Below are positions 17,205 through 25,491 of a stretch of 35,187 nt of DNA, piece by piece. Made by a program: the position numbers and the translations under genes. Source of the DNA: an uncultured bacterium. GTDB lineage: Bacteria; Verrucomicrobiota; Kiritimatiellia; UBA8416; CAMZLY01. The stretch is taken from the NCBI GenBank assembly GCA_947311825.1, contig CAMZLY010000099.1, positions 1-35,187 on the forward strand. The letters run 5' to 3'. Within the stretch, counting starts at the first letter, position 1; every line of letters begins with the position of its first letter. The notes under the pieces were generated by a model. It saw nothing but the letters and a program-made list of their open reading frames with translations, did no database searches and was not told the origin of the DNA.

Positions 17205-19142
17205 ATGAATATCCATGCCATAGCAGCACTAATAATGGCAGGCATTACTCTTTATGTGGGTGCTGCCCACCTGCTGTTATGTAGGAACCACATGTGGCGA
17301 CGCCATCATTTTCTTTTTGCTTTAGTCTGCTTGATAGTTGCCGCCTATGATATTTTTTCCGCAGGCTTATATAACTCAATATCTGTGACAGAAGGCATGA
17401 TATGGCAGCGGGCCGAGTTTACCACAGCATCATTAATGGCAATTCTTATAATATGGTTTATTCATGATTATTCAGAACGTCGCTCCAAGCGCAGTATCTA
17501 TTTCTTTATTATCTTTTATTTTATTATGGCAATATTGGGTATTCTAGTTCCTGATGTATGGCTGTTTTCTTCTGCTGAATCAATAAAACATATTAACCTT
17601 CCAATTTATGGCAAGATAACATATTTTGAAGCAGCCCCAGGGTTTTTATTCTATCCTCTTGGGATTATGGGAATAATAAGCATGATATATATTCTCGCAA
17701 TCTCAATTCAGGGCTACAGCCATAAAAATAAAAAAGAATATTTTATTCTCCTAATATCAATAATTCTTTTTAGTGCTGGAATTATCAATGATATTGCCGT
17801 TGCCGGAGGATTCTATGAATTCATATATCTTATAGAGTATGCCTATATGGCTGTTATTATTTTAATGGCAATAACTCTTTCTGACGAAATCACCATTTCT
17901 GCCACTGCATGTACTGACTTACGTACAATTGAGGAAAGATTCAGTGCCGTTTTCAAAAGTGCCTCAGTTGGTATTGCATTAGTAAATGTTAATAAATATA
18001 TAACAATTGCAAATGCCGCCATGTGCGAGATGCTGGGGTACGATGATGAACATTTACAAAAAAAAATATTCTATGACTGTATGCCATCAGATGATGCTGA
18101 TGAAGTATATTCCTTTATTGATGCCATTTTGACTGGTGCCCGTGATTCATGGAGACAAGAATTACGGTATAAACAACATAACAATGGTGTTTATTGGGGA
18201 GATATGTCTTTTGCCTTGGTAAGAAATTCCGAAGGAGATATTGCAGGATTATTATGGATTATTGTCGGTATTACAGAGCGGCGTAAGGCGGTAGATGCTC
18301 TTAAACAACTTAATGAAGATTTGGAAGAGCAAGTTGCTAAACGAACAACAGAGTTAGAAAGATCTAATCGAAAACTATCTCGTTCCCTAGATATATTGGA
18401 ACAAGACGAAAAGGCTGGTCGTATGATTCAATTCAGCCTTCTACCAGATGAACTAAAAGATATTGGAAGCTACCATTTTGAACGCTACTTAGCACCATCT
18501 CTTTACCTAAGTGGTGACTTTGTCGATTACTTTGAAATTGATGACAACCATATTGGATTCTATATGGCAGACGTCTCCGGTCATGGCGTGTCATCTGCCT
18601 TTATAACAGTATTATTGCAAAGCTTTATCCATAACAATCTAGAAAACTACAAAGCCGACGCTCAGGATAAACTAATTCTTAAGCCTGCCAAGCTACTTGA
18701 AAAACTTAATGAAGAGCTTATTAGTCAAAACTCCGGCAAACATATAACAATCTTTTATGGTGTTTTAGCAAAAAGCGATAATACTTTAACCTATACAAAT
18801 GGTGGACAATTCCCATTACCAATATTAGCAAGTGATAAAAATGTAAAAACTATTACCCTGCCAGGCTCTGCCGTCGGTCTATTTGCTTTCTCAAAATATG
18901 AAAATTTAAAAATGCAGTTGCCGGATGAATTCTCACTTGTTATTTTCTCTGATGGTATCTTAGAAATATTACCGGTAAAATCATTAACAGAAAAACAAAA
19001 ACATCTAGAGACACTTGTTAATAAATCTGATCTTAATGTCAAAATGCTTGTAGAAAGTACAGAAATTAAGCAAAAAGAATTACTACCGGATGATGTTACA
19101 ATTTTATTAATTAGCCGGAGACTAAAGCATGGCACAGAGTAG
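17205..19142 (+). CDS. 7TM-PAS-SpoIIE (PP2C) phosphatase, RsbU-like
   Basis: The 645-aa membrane sensor phosphatase has about seven transmembrane helices in residues 5-225 (histidine-kinase 7TM type) and a PAS domain at about 240-360 (FSAVFKSASVGIALVN to VGITERRKA). A coiled coil spans about 360-405. A SpoIIE/PP2C catalytic domain at about 415-640 has the metal-binding acids Asp438 (SGDFVDYF), Asp456 (ADVSGHG), FSDGILE and PDDVT. Such proteins dephosphorylate a STAS-domain anti-anti-sigma factor when they sense a signal. The next gene overlaps it by 14 bp and encodes such a STAS protein. No anti-sigma kinase or sigma factor is in the window, so the rest of the partner switch must be elsewhere. 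Confidence 0.9.
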   Translation: MNIHAIAALIMAGITLYVGAAHLLLCRNHMWRRHHFLFALVCLIVAAYDIFSAGLYNSISVTEGMIWQRAEFTTASLMAILIIWFIHDYSERRSKRSIYFFIIFYFIMAILGILVPDVWLFSSAESIKHINLPIYGKITYFEAAPGFLFYPLGIMGIISMIYILAISIQGYSHKNKKEYFILLISIILFSAGIINDIAVAGGFYEFIYLIEYAYMAVIILMAITLSDEITISATACTDLRTIEERFSAVFKSASVGIALVNVNKYITIANAAMCEMLGYDDEHLQKKIFYDCMPSDDADEVYSFIDAILTGARDSWRQELRYKQHNNGVYWGDMSFALVRNSEGDIAGLLWIIVGITERRKAVDALKQLNEDLEEQVAKRTTELERSNRKLSRSLDILEQDEKAGRMIQFSLLPDELKDIGSYHFERYLAPSLYLSGDFVDYFEIDDNHIGFYMADVSGHGVSSAFITVLLQSFIHNNLENYKADAQDKLILKPAKLLEKLNEELISQNSGKHITIFYGVLAKSDNTLTYTNGGQFPLPILASDKNVKTITLPGSAVGLFAFSKYENLKMQLPDEFSLVIFSDGILEILPVKSLTEKQKHLETLVNKSDLNVKMLVESTEIKQKELLPDDVTILLISRRLKHGTE

Positions 19143-19611
19143 TATTTTATTTGCAGAAAATGATGAATTTTGTTTTATTAAATTTGTTGGTAACATTCAA
19201 TATACTATAAGTTCAGGCTTTGATAAACTAGTCGCAAAAATAAAGGCTTCTAAAACAATAAAAGATGCTGTCTTTGATGTTAATGAAGTCACACACATTG
19301 ATAGCACAAATCTTGGACTAATGGCACGAGTAGCGGGCACCCTCATTGAGAAATACAATCATAAACCGGTTATTATCTGTGACAATGCCGACATAAATAC
19401 ACTATTTTTAAGCATGGGATTTGAACACGCATTTTTAATTGTAAAGAAACTAGAGATTGTTCAGCCTGAACTATTTGAACTTCCTGCTGAGAAACAAGAC
19501 AGGGCTGATCAATTAAGAATGCTAACGGTAGCACACCGCACCCTCATGGAAATGAATGAGAAAAATCATGATACATTTAAAACTGTCGTAGAAATGTTTG
19601 AAAACGAATAG
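19129..19611 (+). CDS. STAS-domain anti-sigma factor antagonist
   Basis: The 160-aa protein has a SpoIIAA/RsbV-like STAS domain (about 1-110). The phospho-acceptor region reads THIDSTNLGLMA, with Ser59/Thr60 where the family has the phosphorylated Ser. A C-terminal extension of about 45 residues (110-155) is charged and probably helical; classic RsbV proteins are about 110 aa. It overlaps the phosphatase gene by 14 bp (ATG at 19129), so the two are co-translated. The phosphatase is the likely enzyme that removes its phosphate. This makes a two-protein partner-switch input module. Confidence 0.85.
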   Translation: MAQSSILFAENDEFCFIKFVGNIQYTISSGFDKLVAKIKASKTIKDAVFDVNEVTHIDSTNLGLMARVAGTLIEKYNHKPVIICDNADINTLFLSMGFEHAFLIVKKLEIVQPELFELPAEKQDRADQLRMLTVAHRTLMEMNEKNHDTFKTVVEMFENE

Positions 19612-19668
19612 TCTTAACTTTTTTCATATTCAAAATTGATAATGTTCTTATCCTCTTTGCTTTCCATC

Positions 19669-20631
19669 TTACCCGAATATTAACATCACTATTGGAATCC
19701 CAATAATCAGATATACAAGTGATGAAACTACAAAAATAGCAGAAGCTTCTTCCGGCTTAAGGTTAAACATATTTGCCGTAGCAACACCAAAAACACCAGC
19801 AGACACAGATGACTGGATAATAAATATTTTGAGCGGCAATCCTGTTAAAGGCCAAGGCGTAAAATACATTACGGCAACCAATAGAAGCCCAATAAATAGC
19901 CCGACTATATGACGAATTACAAGCACCGATATAATCGCCTTCTTCATCTCACTAATATGCGGCAAATGTAAACGTAAACCAATAGAGAAATATGCAAATG
20001 CTATAACTGTATAGATAGAAATATCAAGCAGGTGAAAATGTTTTATCACTGACGATGCCGGAACATTAAAACCGGTCAGAAAAATCGCACCAATACATGC
20101 ATATAATCCCATTGCTCGCCAATGCAATAAATTATTCAACATCAACTGCAAAATAGGTTTACGTTCGATATTATCAATATAAGATTGTGCAATAGTATAT
20201 GATAACAAAACCAGAGCAAAAAATGTATACATTGCATAAATAAGATTAAGCCCTAACCCTCTATCACCAAACAAAAGATAAACAACAAAACCTGCCATAG
20301 TTACGCCGTGATTACCAATACCACAGCTTATCCCTATAATCCCCTGTTCCGCACGATCGCTAAATAACTTTTTTGCTAACCATAAAGCAAGTAAAGCTGT
20401 TATTGTAGCCTGTAAACCACCAAGAATTGGCAACCACACATTAGACCACTCAAGAGTCGTCTGCCATATAGCCATAAAGCCAACAACTGGATAGCCTACA
20501 ACAGCAACCATAGTCATAATACGCCCGGCAAAAGTCTCCGGCAACCAATTCTGCTTACGTGAAAAATAACCGAGAAATGTACTCAGAAATATTAAACCAA
20601 GCGATAATGCAAATCGTAATTCAACAGTCAT
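19669..20631 (-). CDS. AEC (auxin efflux carrier) family transporter
   Basis: The 320-aa membrane protein has about ten hydrophobic helices in two related halves, as in the AEC/BASS-like MdcF-YfdV family. These move malonate, malate or other small acids. The first half ends with GISCGIGNHGVTMAG and the second holds VSAGVFGVATANMF, the crossover-type glycine-rich segments of the family. Its ATG overlaps the folE stop by 4 bases, so it is translated with folE. It is the last gene of the minus-strand methyltransferase-folE operon. The substrate is unknown. A link to folate or one-carbon metabolism is suggested only by this position. Confidence 0.83.
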   Translation of the reverse strand: MTVELRFALSLGLIFLSTFLGYFSRKQNWLPETFAGRIMTMVAVVGYPVVGFMAIWQTTLEWSNVWLPILGGLQATITALLALWLAKKLFSDRAEQGIIGISCGIGNHGVTMAGFVVYLLFGDRGLGLNLIYAMYTFFALVLLSYTIAQSYIDNIERKPILQLMLNNLLHWRAMGLYACIGAIFLTGFNVPASSVIKHFHLLDISIYTVIAFAYFSIGLRLHLPHISEMKKAIISVLVIRHIVGLFIGLLLVAVMYFTPWPLTGLPLKIFIIQSSVSAGVFGVATANMFNLKPEEASAIFVVSSLVYLIIGIPIVMLIFG

Positions 20632-21185
20632 GATTTTATAAGATTCATAAACTCTGCACGAGTAGAGGCTTCACTACGAAAACTACCGAGGACAGAAGAC
20701 GTTGTCATAATTGCCCCCTGCTTTTCAACCCCGCGCATCATCATACATAAATGCTGACATTCCATAACAACGCCAACGCCTTCAGCATCAACCGCCTCCA
20801 TAATTTCATGGGCGATCTGCTCGGTCAGTCGTTCCTGTATCTGTAATCTACGAGAGTAAAAATTTACTATACGGGCCAGTTTGCTAACACCAATTACTTT
20901 CTCTTGTGCTATATACCCAATATGGCAAGTCCCAAAAAATGGCAACATGTGATGTTCACACAAACTGTAAACCTCAATATTACGATTAATAATCATATTA
21001 TTCGCATGCGACTTAAATACCGCATTATTGATTATCTCATTAATATTTCCGCCATACCCACTAGTAAGAAACTTAAAAGACTCAGCAACCCGCTGTGGTG
21101 TCTTTGCCAACCCCTCGCGATTAGGGTCTTCCCCAATTTCCTCCAGCAATTCCTTAATTAATTCAGCAACTCGTTCTGTATTCAT
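20628..21185 (-). CDS. folE: GTP cyclohydrolase I
   Basis: The 185-aa enzyme makes dihydroneopterin triphosphate from GTP, the first step of tetrahydrofolate synthesis. Zinc ligands Cys76, His79 (LCEHHMLPFFG) and Cys147 (CQHLCMMMRG) are present, as are RLTEQIA and the C-terminal GAIMTTSSVLGSFR. Length and motifs match type I FolE. It lies downstream of two methyltransferase modules that use folate-bound methyl groups, and it overlaps the AEC permease gene by 4 bases. A repeat-rich 127-bp gap precedes it. GGAAGAGC lies 7 bases before the ATG and can serve as the ribosome-binding site. Confidence 0.96.
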   Translation of the reverse strand: MNTERVAELIKELLEEIGEDPNREGLAKTPQRVAESFKFLTSGYGGNINEIINNAVFKSHANNMIINRNIEVYSLCEHHMLPFFGTCHIGYIAQEKVIGVSKLARIVNFYSRRLQIQERLTEQIAHEIMEAVDAEGVGVVMECQHLCMMMRGVEKQGAIMTTSSVLGSFRSEASTRAEFMNLIKS

Positions 21186-21198
21186 AAGTGCTCTTCCT

Positions 21199-21302
21199 AA
21201 TCATAATCCTAATCGTAATCTTAATCAGCTCATAGAGCCGCCGCTACACGTTGCGTGTTGTAGAGTTCGTTCTCAGCACGAAAGCCGCAAGCAAGCTACA
21301 AC
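21199..21302. repeat. TAATCN hexamer run and GC-rich palindrome upstream of folE
   Basis: Five tandem TAATCN hexamers (21199-21228) sit 13 bases upstream of folE. Beyond them is a GC-rich block with GTTGTAG (21257-21263) and CTACAAC (21296-21302) as an inverted pair, plus CTACAC/GTGTTGTAG inside. The block is clearly richer in G+C than the flanking genes and fills the gap between folE and the pterin-binding methyltransferase gene. No coding is visible. It is probably an inserted repeat element in the operon. Confidence 0.6.
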
Positions 21303-21312
21303 CCCATCCCCT

Positions 21313-22344
21313 TTAAAGAGTACCTTCACGCATAGCAGTAATAAAATTCATACCGAAATCATCTTCGCCAAGTAATAATTCTTTAGCCAACTTAAAACCA
21401 TTTGACTCTGTATCCATATTGTTAACAACATCAGCATTAATGTGCATAGGGTCAACAATACCACCATCTGCACCTGCTTTAACAGCCAAATATGTAAAAA
21501 CTTGATTAATCAATTTTCTGCTCGGCATACCAAACGAGATATTACTTAAGCCTGCAACGATATGAATTTCCGGACCATATTTTTCTCGCACAGCAGAAAC
21601 CGCATCAAAAAATCCAACTCCGTTAGTACCATCAACAGAAATCGGAAATACCAACGGATCAACATGAATGTCACCTTTCACAAATCCCGCCCCTTCCAAT
21701 ACCGGCATCAAACGATCCAAGTTAGCAAGCCGCTCTTCCGTATTGGCAGGAAGACCACTTTCACCAGCCGCAGATGCAATCACAACTGCTTTAGCCGTTG
21801 CCGCAACTTCAACAGCATCCATTCGTTCAAGCGATACAGAATTAACCATCGGCTTACCACGTGATAAATCACAGGCAGCCAATCCGGCTTTCAAAATATC
21901 AATATCTGATGAATCAATGCTCATAGGAATAGAAACCACATCCTGTGCGGCTTTTACCGTCCACTCAATCAGACGCATACGTTCTTCCACATCAGTACTA
22001 AACTCATCGACGTTAATATCAAGATAAGTCGCACCCGCAGCTTCTTGGCGTTTAGCAAGTGCCTGAATGTAATCTAAACCAGCACTCTTGCCAGCTTCAT
22101 CGCCATACACTCCCTGATGAATGGCAACTGCACAATGCTTAACTTTCCCGGAACCCCAAGTAGAACCCTCCATAAAACACTCGGGAATAAGTAAAGCTCG
22201 TGATTCACCCTCCGACTTATAGAGGATCTCATAACCTCCGCCAACAGACTCAACCGCAAACTTCCCGCCAACCTTATAAACACGTGTACAATGAATATTC
22301 TCACCAACACCAATAAACTTTTCTATTTTCATTTTCGTCTTCAT
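21313..22344 (-). CDS. Pterin-binding methyltetrahydrofolate methyltransferase module
   Basis: The 343-aa protein has a dihydropteroate-synthase-like barrel as in the folate domain of methionine synthase (MetH) and in AcsE/MtgA. It would move the methyl group of methyl-tetrahydrofolate to a corrinoid. Visible family segments are ATYLDINVDEFS (barrel strand with Asp), PMSIDSSD, KPMVNSVSLE, DIHVDPLVFPIS and VAGLSNISFGMPSR. It lacks the homocysteine and cobalamin domains. The upstream gene (22373-23254) supplies the homocysteine module as a separate protein; no cobalamin protein is nearby. The first 80 residues (with FIGVGENIH) precede the barrel. The start at 22344 adjoins a repeat; the ATG four codons later is possible. 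Confidence 0.85.
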   Translation of the reverse strand: MKTKMKIEKFIGVGENIHCTRVYKVGGKFAVESVGGGYEILYKSEGESRALLIPECFMEGSTWGSGKVKHCAVAIHQGVYGDEAGKSAGLDYIQALAKRQEAAGATYLDINVDEFSTDVEERMRLIEWTVKAAQDVVSIPMSIDSSDIDILKAGLAACDLSRGKPMVNSVSLERMDAVEVAATAKAVVIASAAGESGLPANTEERLANLDRLMPVLEGAGFVKGDIHVDPLVFPISVDGTNGVGFFDAVSAVREKYGPEIHIVAGLSNISFGMPSRKLINQVFTYLAVKAGADGGIVDPMHINADVVNNMDTESNGFKLAKELLLGEDDFGMNFITAMREGTL

Positions 22345-22387
22345 TTCACTATTAGCTGTTCACTATTCACTATTAGTTGTTCGCTAT
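22345..22387 (-). repeat. AACTAATAGTGAA repeat between the methyltransferase genes
   Basis: On the minus strand the block reads GCGAACAACTAATAGTGAA, then TAGTGAACAGCTAATAGTGAA, made of two imperfect units of GAACARCTAATAGTGAA. It supplies the last codons and the TAA stop (22373-22375) of the homocysteine methyltransferase gene. It ends just before the start of the pterin-binding gene. Confidence 0.6.
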
Positions 22388-23254
22388 CTTTTTCATAGCC
22401 CTTATATGTGCCGGAGTTGTTCCGCAACACCCACCCACAATTTTCACTCCTGCATCAAGCACCGCTTGAACATTCTCCGCCATTTCCTCCGGAGTTTCAG
22501 GAAATGTATCCACACCATTAACATTAACCGGCATTCCAGCATTCGCATGCACAACTACTGGTACACCTGGAACTGCAGCAATAATCTCCTCAACAATAGC
22601 TCCCATCTGTACCATGCCGTTTCCACAATTTGTACCCACAATATGTGCACCTGCAGCTACACATGCTTCTGCTGATTGTGTTGGCGATACTCCCATCATG
22701 GTCCGATACTCACCTTGTACCGTCTTTTCAAAAGTAAAAGTACAAATAACTTCAAGCTTAGTGTTCTCCCTAGCCGCTTTAATTGCTAATTCGGCTTCAT
22801 CAATAGCAGCAAAAGTTTCAATACATACAGCATCTGCACCACCACGCTCAAGAGCAACAGCCTGCTCCTTGAAAGCATCATAAAGTTCTTCTTCCGTAAC
22901 ATCACCCATAAGTAATAATTTGCCAGTCGGGCCCATAGACCCAGCAACGATTACATCATCACCAGCCGCTTCGCGAGAAATATCCGCCGCCGCCTCATTA
23001 AGTTCGGTAACCCGATCGGTAAGCCCATAATGCTCCAATTTAAAAGACGTACCGCCAAAACTATTAGTTAAAATAATATCAGAGCCAGCTTCAACATAAC
23101 TACGAGCTATATTAAAAACCTTTTCACGATGCTCGATGCACCACAACTCCGGACATTCTCCAGGCACTAAACCTTCCTTCTGTAAAAATGTTCCCCATGC
23201 CCCATCAGAGACAAGAATATTTCCTAATGACAAACTTTTTATAATTGATTTCAT
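22373..23254 (-). CDS. Homocysteine S-methyltransferase domain protein (MetH N-terminal module)
   Basis: The 293-aa zinc-dependent barrel is like the first domain of cobalamin-dependent methionine synthase. It shows SDGAWGTFLQ near the N-terminus, DIILTNSFGGTS (59-70), VAGSMGPTG (103-111), Cys210 in GTNCGNG, and Cys276-Cys277 in GGCCGTTP, the three zinc-binding Cys that hold the thiol substrate. It would methylate homocysteine or a related thiol from a methyl-corrinoid. It is the first gene of the minus-strand operon and is followed by the pterin-binding module. The two correspond to the first two MetH domains as separate proteins. The stop lies in a short dispersed repeat. Confidence 0.87.
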   Translation of the reverse strand: MKSIIKSLSLGNILVSDGAWGTFLQKEGLVPGECPELWCIEHREKVFNIARSYVEAGSDIILTNSFGGTSFKLEHYGLTDRVTELNEAAADISREAAGDDVIVAGSMGPTGKLLLMGDVTEEELYDAFKEQAVALERGGADAVCIETFAAIDEAELAIKAARENTKLEVICTFTFEKTVQGEYRTMMGVSPTQSAEACVAAGAHIVGTNCGNGMVQMGAIVEEIIAAVPGVPVVVHANAGMPVNVNGVDTFPETPEEMAENVQAVLDAGVKIVGGCCGTTPAHIRAMKKIANN

Positions 23255-23363
23255 AATTCAGATAAGATACACACTCCCACCCCATAAACTCAATGTTTTT
23301 AACATGTTTTTTAATATTTTATTTGGCATTTTATCTTTTTTATTCACTTTTTGACATTTCATC

Positions 23364-23409
23364 TTGACTCCCGCAACTAATATATTCTATATTTCGCCAT
23401 ATAACGAAA
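23364..23409 (+). promoter_or_regulatory. ars operon promoter and candidate ArsR operator
   Basis: TTGACT (23364-23369) and TATATT (23388-23393) have 18-base spacing. An imperfect palindrome TTTCG-N8-CGAAA (23392-23409) overlaps the -10 and the expected start site, the usual place for ArsR binding. GGGAAAAG then serves as ribosome-binding site for the arsR ATG at 23422. Both elements were judged by eye. Confidence 0.5.
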
Positions 23410-23421
23410 CGGGAAAAGATC

Positions 23422-23778
23422 ATGTTTGAATTTATGAACACAATAAAGGCGATTGCCGACAGTAACAGAGTTAGAATAATATCAATTTTACAAGGACGCG
23501 AACTATGTGTCTGCCAGATTATAAAAATGTTAAACCTTGCGCCATCTACAGTATCAAAACATATATCTATTTTGCGGCAGGCCAGACTTATTGAGGACAG
23601 AAAAGAAGGACGATGGATGTATTATCGGTTGCCGGACTCTCCGTCTCCTCCTGCAAAAGGTATTATTACATTAATTAATAATTCTATTACTAATGATCAA
23701 CAAATCATTCATGATAACCAAATAATGAAAGAAATTCTTTCCGTAAGTAAGGAGGAACTATGTCAAACAACAAACTAA
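23422..23778 (+). CDS. arsR: ArsR-family arsenic-responsive repressor
   Basis: The 118-aa winged-helix repressor has the metalloid-sensing motif ELCVCQI with Cys29 and Cys31, then the recognition helix LAPSTVSKHISILRQARLI and the wing RKEGRWMYYRL. Binding of As(III) or Sb(III) would release it from the operator. It is the first gene of arsR-arsC-acr3. Its end overlaps the arsC start by 19 bp, and AAGGAGG for arsC lies inside arsR. Confidence 0.93.
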   Translation: MFEFMNTIKAIADSNRVRIISILQGRELCVCQIIKMLNLAPSTVSKHISILRQARLIEDRKEGRWMYYRLPDSPSPPAKGIITLINNSITNDQQIIHDNQIMKEILSVSKEELCQTTN

Positions 23779-24314
23779 AAATATTATTCCTATGCACCGG
23801 AAATTCATGCCGTAGCCAGATGGCAGAAGGTTTTGCACGTGCATTAAAAAGCGATATTATCGAAGCCTATTCAGCAGGCATAGAAACACACGGTCTAAAC
23901 CCAAATGCAGTAAAAGTTATGGCAGAGCTCGGTATTGATATTTCTAACCATAAATCAAAATATGTAACTGATTTATTAGATATAGATTTTAATTATGTTA
24001 TCACCGTCTGCGGACACGCCAATGAAAACTGTCCTATTTTTCCAGGTAAAGCAGAAATAATTCACGTTGGATTTGAAGATCCACCCGCTCTCGCAAAAGA
24101 ACTTGCTGCACAAGGTGCAACAGAAGAAGAACAGCTAAACTGCTACCGAAACGTCCGTGATGAAATACGCAAATACGTAGAAACACTAGGTATGGCAAGC
24201 GAGCCGGAAGGTAGGGCGACCTCTCCGAGGGAGCCGGAGCGAGCCGCAGGCGACGCGATAATACAGCACGGTACTGACAAAGAGATACCTATTGATACAA
24301 TCCCGGCTCGCTAG
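23760..24314 (+). CDS. arsC: Arsenate reductase, LMW-PTPase (thioredoxin-coupled) type, with repeat-derived tail
   Basis: The 184-aa protein reduces arsenate to arsenite using a cysteine cascade. The P-loop C12TGNSCR18 and the later Cys84 (VCGHANENC) and Cys91 fit the Staphylococcus pI258-type ArsC. The family normally ends near residue 145 (YVETLGMA), at about 130-140 aa. From about residue 151 the sequence is encoded by a palindromic GC-rich repeat (24210-24330) and is rich in Arg, Pro and Glu. The stop TAG lies in the right arm of that repeat. The fold before it is complete, so the enzyme is probably active with a disordered tail of about 34 residues. It overlaps arsR by 19 bp, with a strong AAGGAGG site. 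Confidence 0.9.
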   Translation: MSNNKLKILFLCTGNSCRSQMAEGFARALKSDIIEAYSAGIETHGLNPNAVKVMAELGIDISNHKSKYVTDLLDIDFNYVITVCGHANENCPIFPGKAEIIHVGFEDPPALAKELAAQGATEEEQLNCYRNVRDEIRKYVETLGMASEPEGRATSPREPERAAGDAIIQHGTDKEIPIDTIPAR

Positions 24315-24330
24315 GAGAGCTCGCCCTACC
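24210..24330. repeat. 121-bp palindromic element inserted at the arsC 3' end
   Basis: The 27-bp ends are inverted copies (24210-24236, starting GGTAGGGCGACCTCTCC, and 24304-24330, ending GAGAGCTCGCCCTACC) with about 24 of 27 matches. The middle has GAGCCG and related short repeats. It is much richer in G+C than the ars genes. A single arm of the same element is at 28786-28812. It has MITE/REP-like structure with no coding of its own beyond the read-through from arsC. Confidence 0.75.
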
Positions 24331-24383
24331 AAAAGGAAAACTTTACACAAACAAACAACTTTAACACAACCAAAAGGAGAAAA

Positions 24384-25448
24384 ATGAAAGAACATAACAA
24401 CAAACAAGCAGAAATAGGATTTTTTGAGAAATATTTAACCATCTGGGTTGCACTCTGCATGGTTGCCGGCATACTAATAGGAAAATTTATTCCTTCCATC
24501 CCTAACTTTCTCGGTAAACTTGAATATGCCCATGTATCAATTCCAGTAGCAATTCTTATCTGGATAATGATTTATCCCATGATGATGAAAGTTAATTTTA
24601 AAAGCATAAAAGATGTTGGTCGAAATCCAAAGGGTCTATTTATAACTTGGATAACAAACTGGTTGGTTAAACCATTTACAATGTTTGGCATTGCGTGGCT
24701 CTTTTTCTTTGTGATTTTCAAAAATCTTATTCCACATGATCTGGCAAAAGATTATCTTGCCGGTGCAGTGATTCTGGGAGCAGCCCCATGCACCGCCATG
24801 GTTTTCGTGTGGAGCCATCTCACCAAAGGAAACCCTGCCTATACCGTTATACAGGTGGCCACTAATGACTTAATAATTCTAGTTGCCTTTGTCCCTATAG
24901 TTAAGTTCTTACTTGGCGTAAGTAATATTTCGGTGCCATGGAATACTCTTTTCCTATCAGTAATATTATTCGTTGTTGTGCCATTACTAGGCGGGATATT
25001 AACTCGTAGTCATGTAATAAAAGACAAAGGACTAAAATACTTTGAAAATACTTTTCTGCCAAAATTCAGTAATATAACTATTATTGGGTTACTTCTAACT
25101 CTAGTAATTATCTTTTCTTTTCAAGGCAATACTATTCTAAACAATCCGTTGCATATCGGGCTAATTGCTGTACCTCTTATCATTCAAACGATATTAATAT
25201 TTTTTATTGCCTACCTCTCGGCAAAATTGCTCAAACTACCACATAATATAGCCGCACCAGCAGGAATGATTGGTGCGTCTAACTTTTTTGAACTGGCGGT
25301 TGCTGTTGCGATTGCCATATTTGGAGCCAACTCCCCCGTCGCACTAGCAACCATTGTAGGCGTACTGGTAGAAGTTCCCGTTATGCTCTTACTGGTCAAT
25401 TTTGCCAATAAAACAAATAACTGGTTTTCTCATACAGAATGCATGTAA
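24384..25448 (+). CDS. acr3: Arsenite efflux transporter, ACR3 family
   Basis: The 354-aa inner-membrane protein with about ten helices exports As(III). The ACR3 signatures are present: the conserved Cys136 in GAAPCTAMVFVWS, TNDLIILV after it, and SNFFELAVAVAI in the second half. A short cytosolic start (MKEHNNKQAEIGFFEKYLT) and SIPVAILIWIMIYPMM also match the family. AAAAGGAGAAAA immediately precedes the ATG. It is separated from arsC by 69 bp, part of which is the palindromic element. The stop lies in a 50-bp dispersed repeat, so the last residues (TECM) may be repeat-derived. Confidence 0.95.
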   Translation: MKEHNNKQAEIGFFEKYLTIWVALCMVAGILIGKFIPSIPNFLGKLEYAHVSIPVAILIWIMIYPMMMKVNFKSIKDVGRNPKGLFITWITNWLVKPFTMFGIAWLFFFVIFKNLIPHDLAKDYLAGAVILGAAPCTAMVFVWSHLTKGNPAYTVIQVATNDLIILVAFVPIVKFLLGVSNISVPWNTLFLSVILFVVVPLLGGILTRSHVIKDKGLKYFENTFLPKFSNITIIGLLLTLVIIFSFQGNTILNNPLHIGLIAVPLIIQTILIFFIAYLSAKLLKLPHNIAAPAGMIGASNFFELAVAVAIAIFGANSPVALATIVGVLVEVPVMLLLVNFANKTNNWFSHTECM

Positions 25449-25491
25449 TTGAGCCAATAAGTCCCATTATATTCGCAATTACTTGATCCCT
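25442..25491 (-). repeat. Dispersed ~50-bp repeat, copy 2
   Basis: On the minus strand this matches 117-164 of the window in about 44 of 50 columns. It overlaps the last codons and TAA stop (25446-25448) of acr3. Its function is unknown. Confidence 0.6.

Noticed and set aside
23255-23421. Possible cobalamin riboswitch ahead of the homocysteine methyltransferase gene
   Set aside because: The gap to arsR is only 167 bp, very AT-rich, and shows no B12-box-like or other structured core.
24200-24330. CRISPR-like repeat array in the arsC tail
   Set aside because: There are only two inverted arms and irregular short GAGCCG repeats, with no regular spacers.
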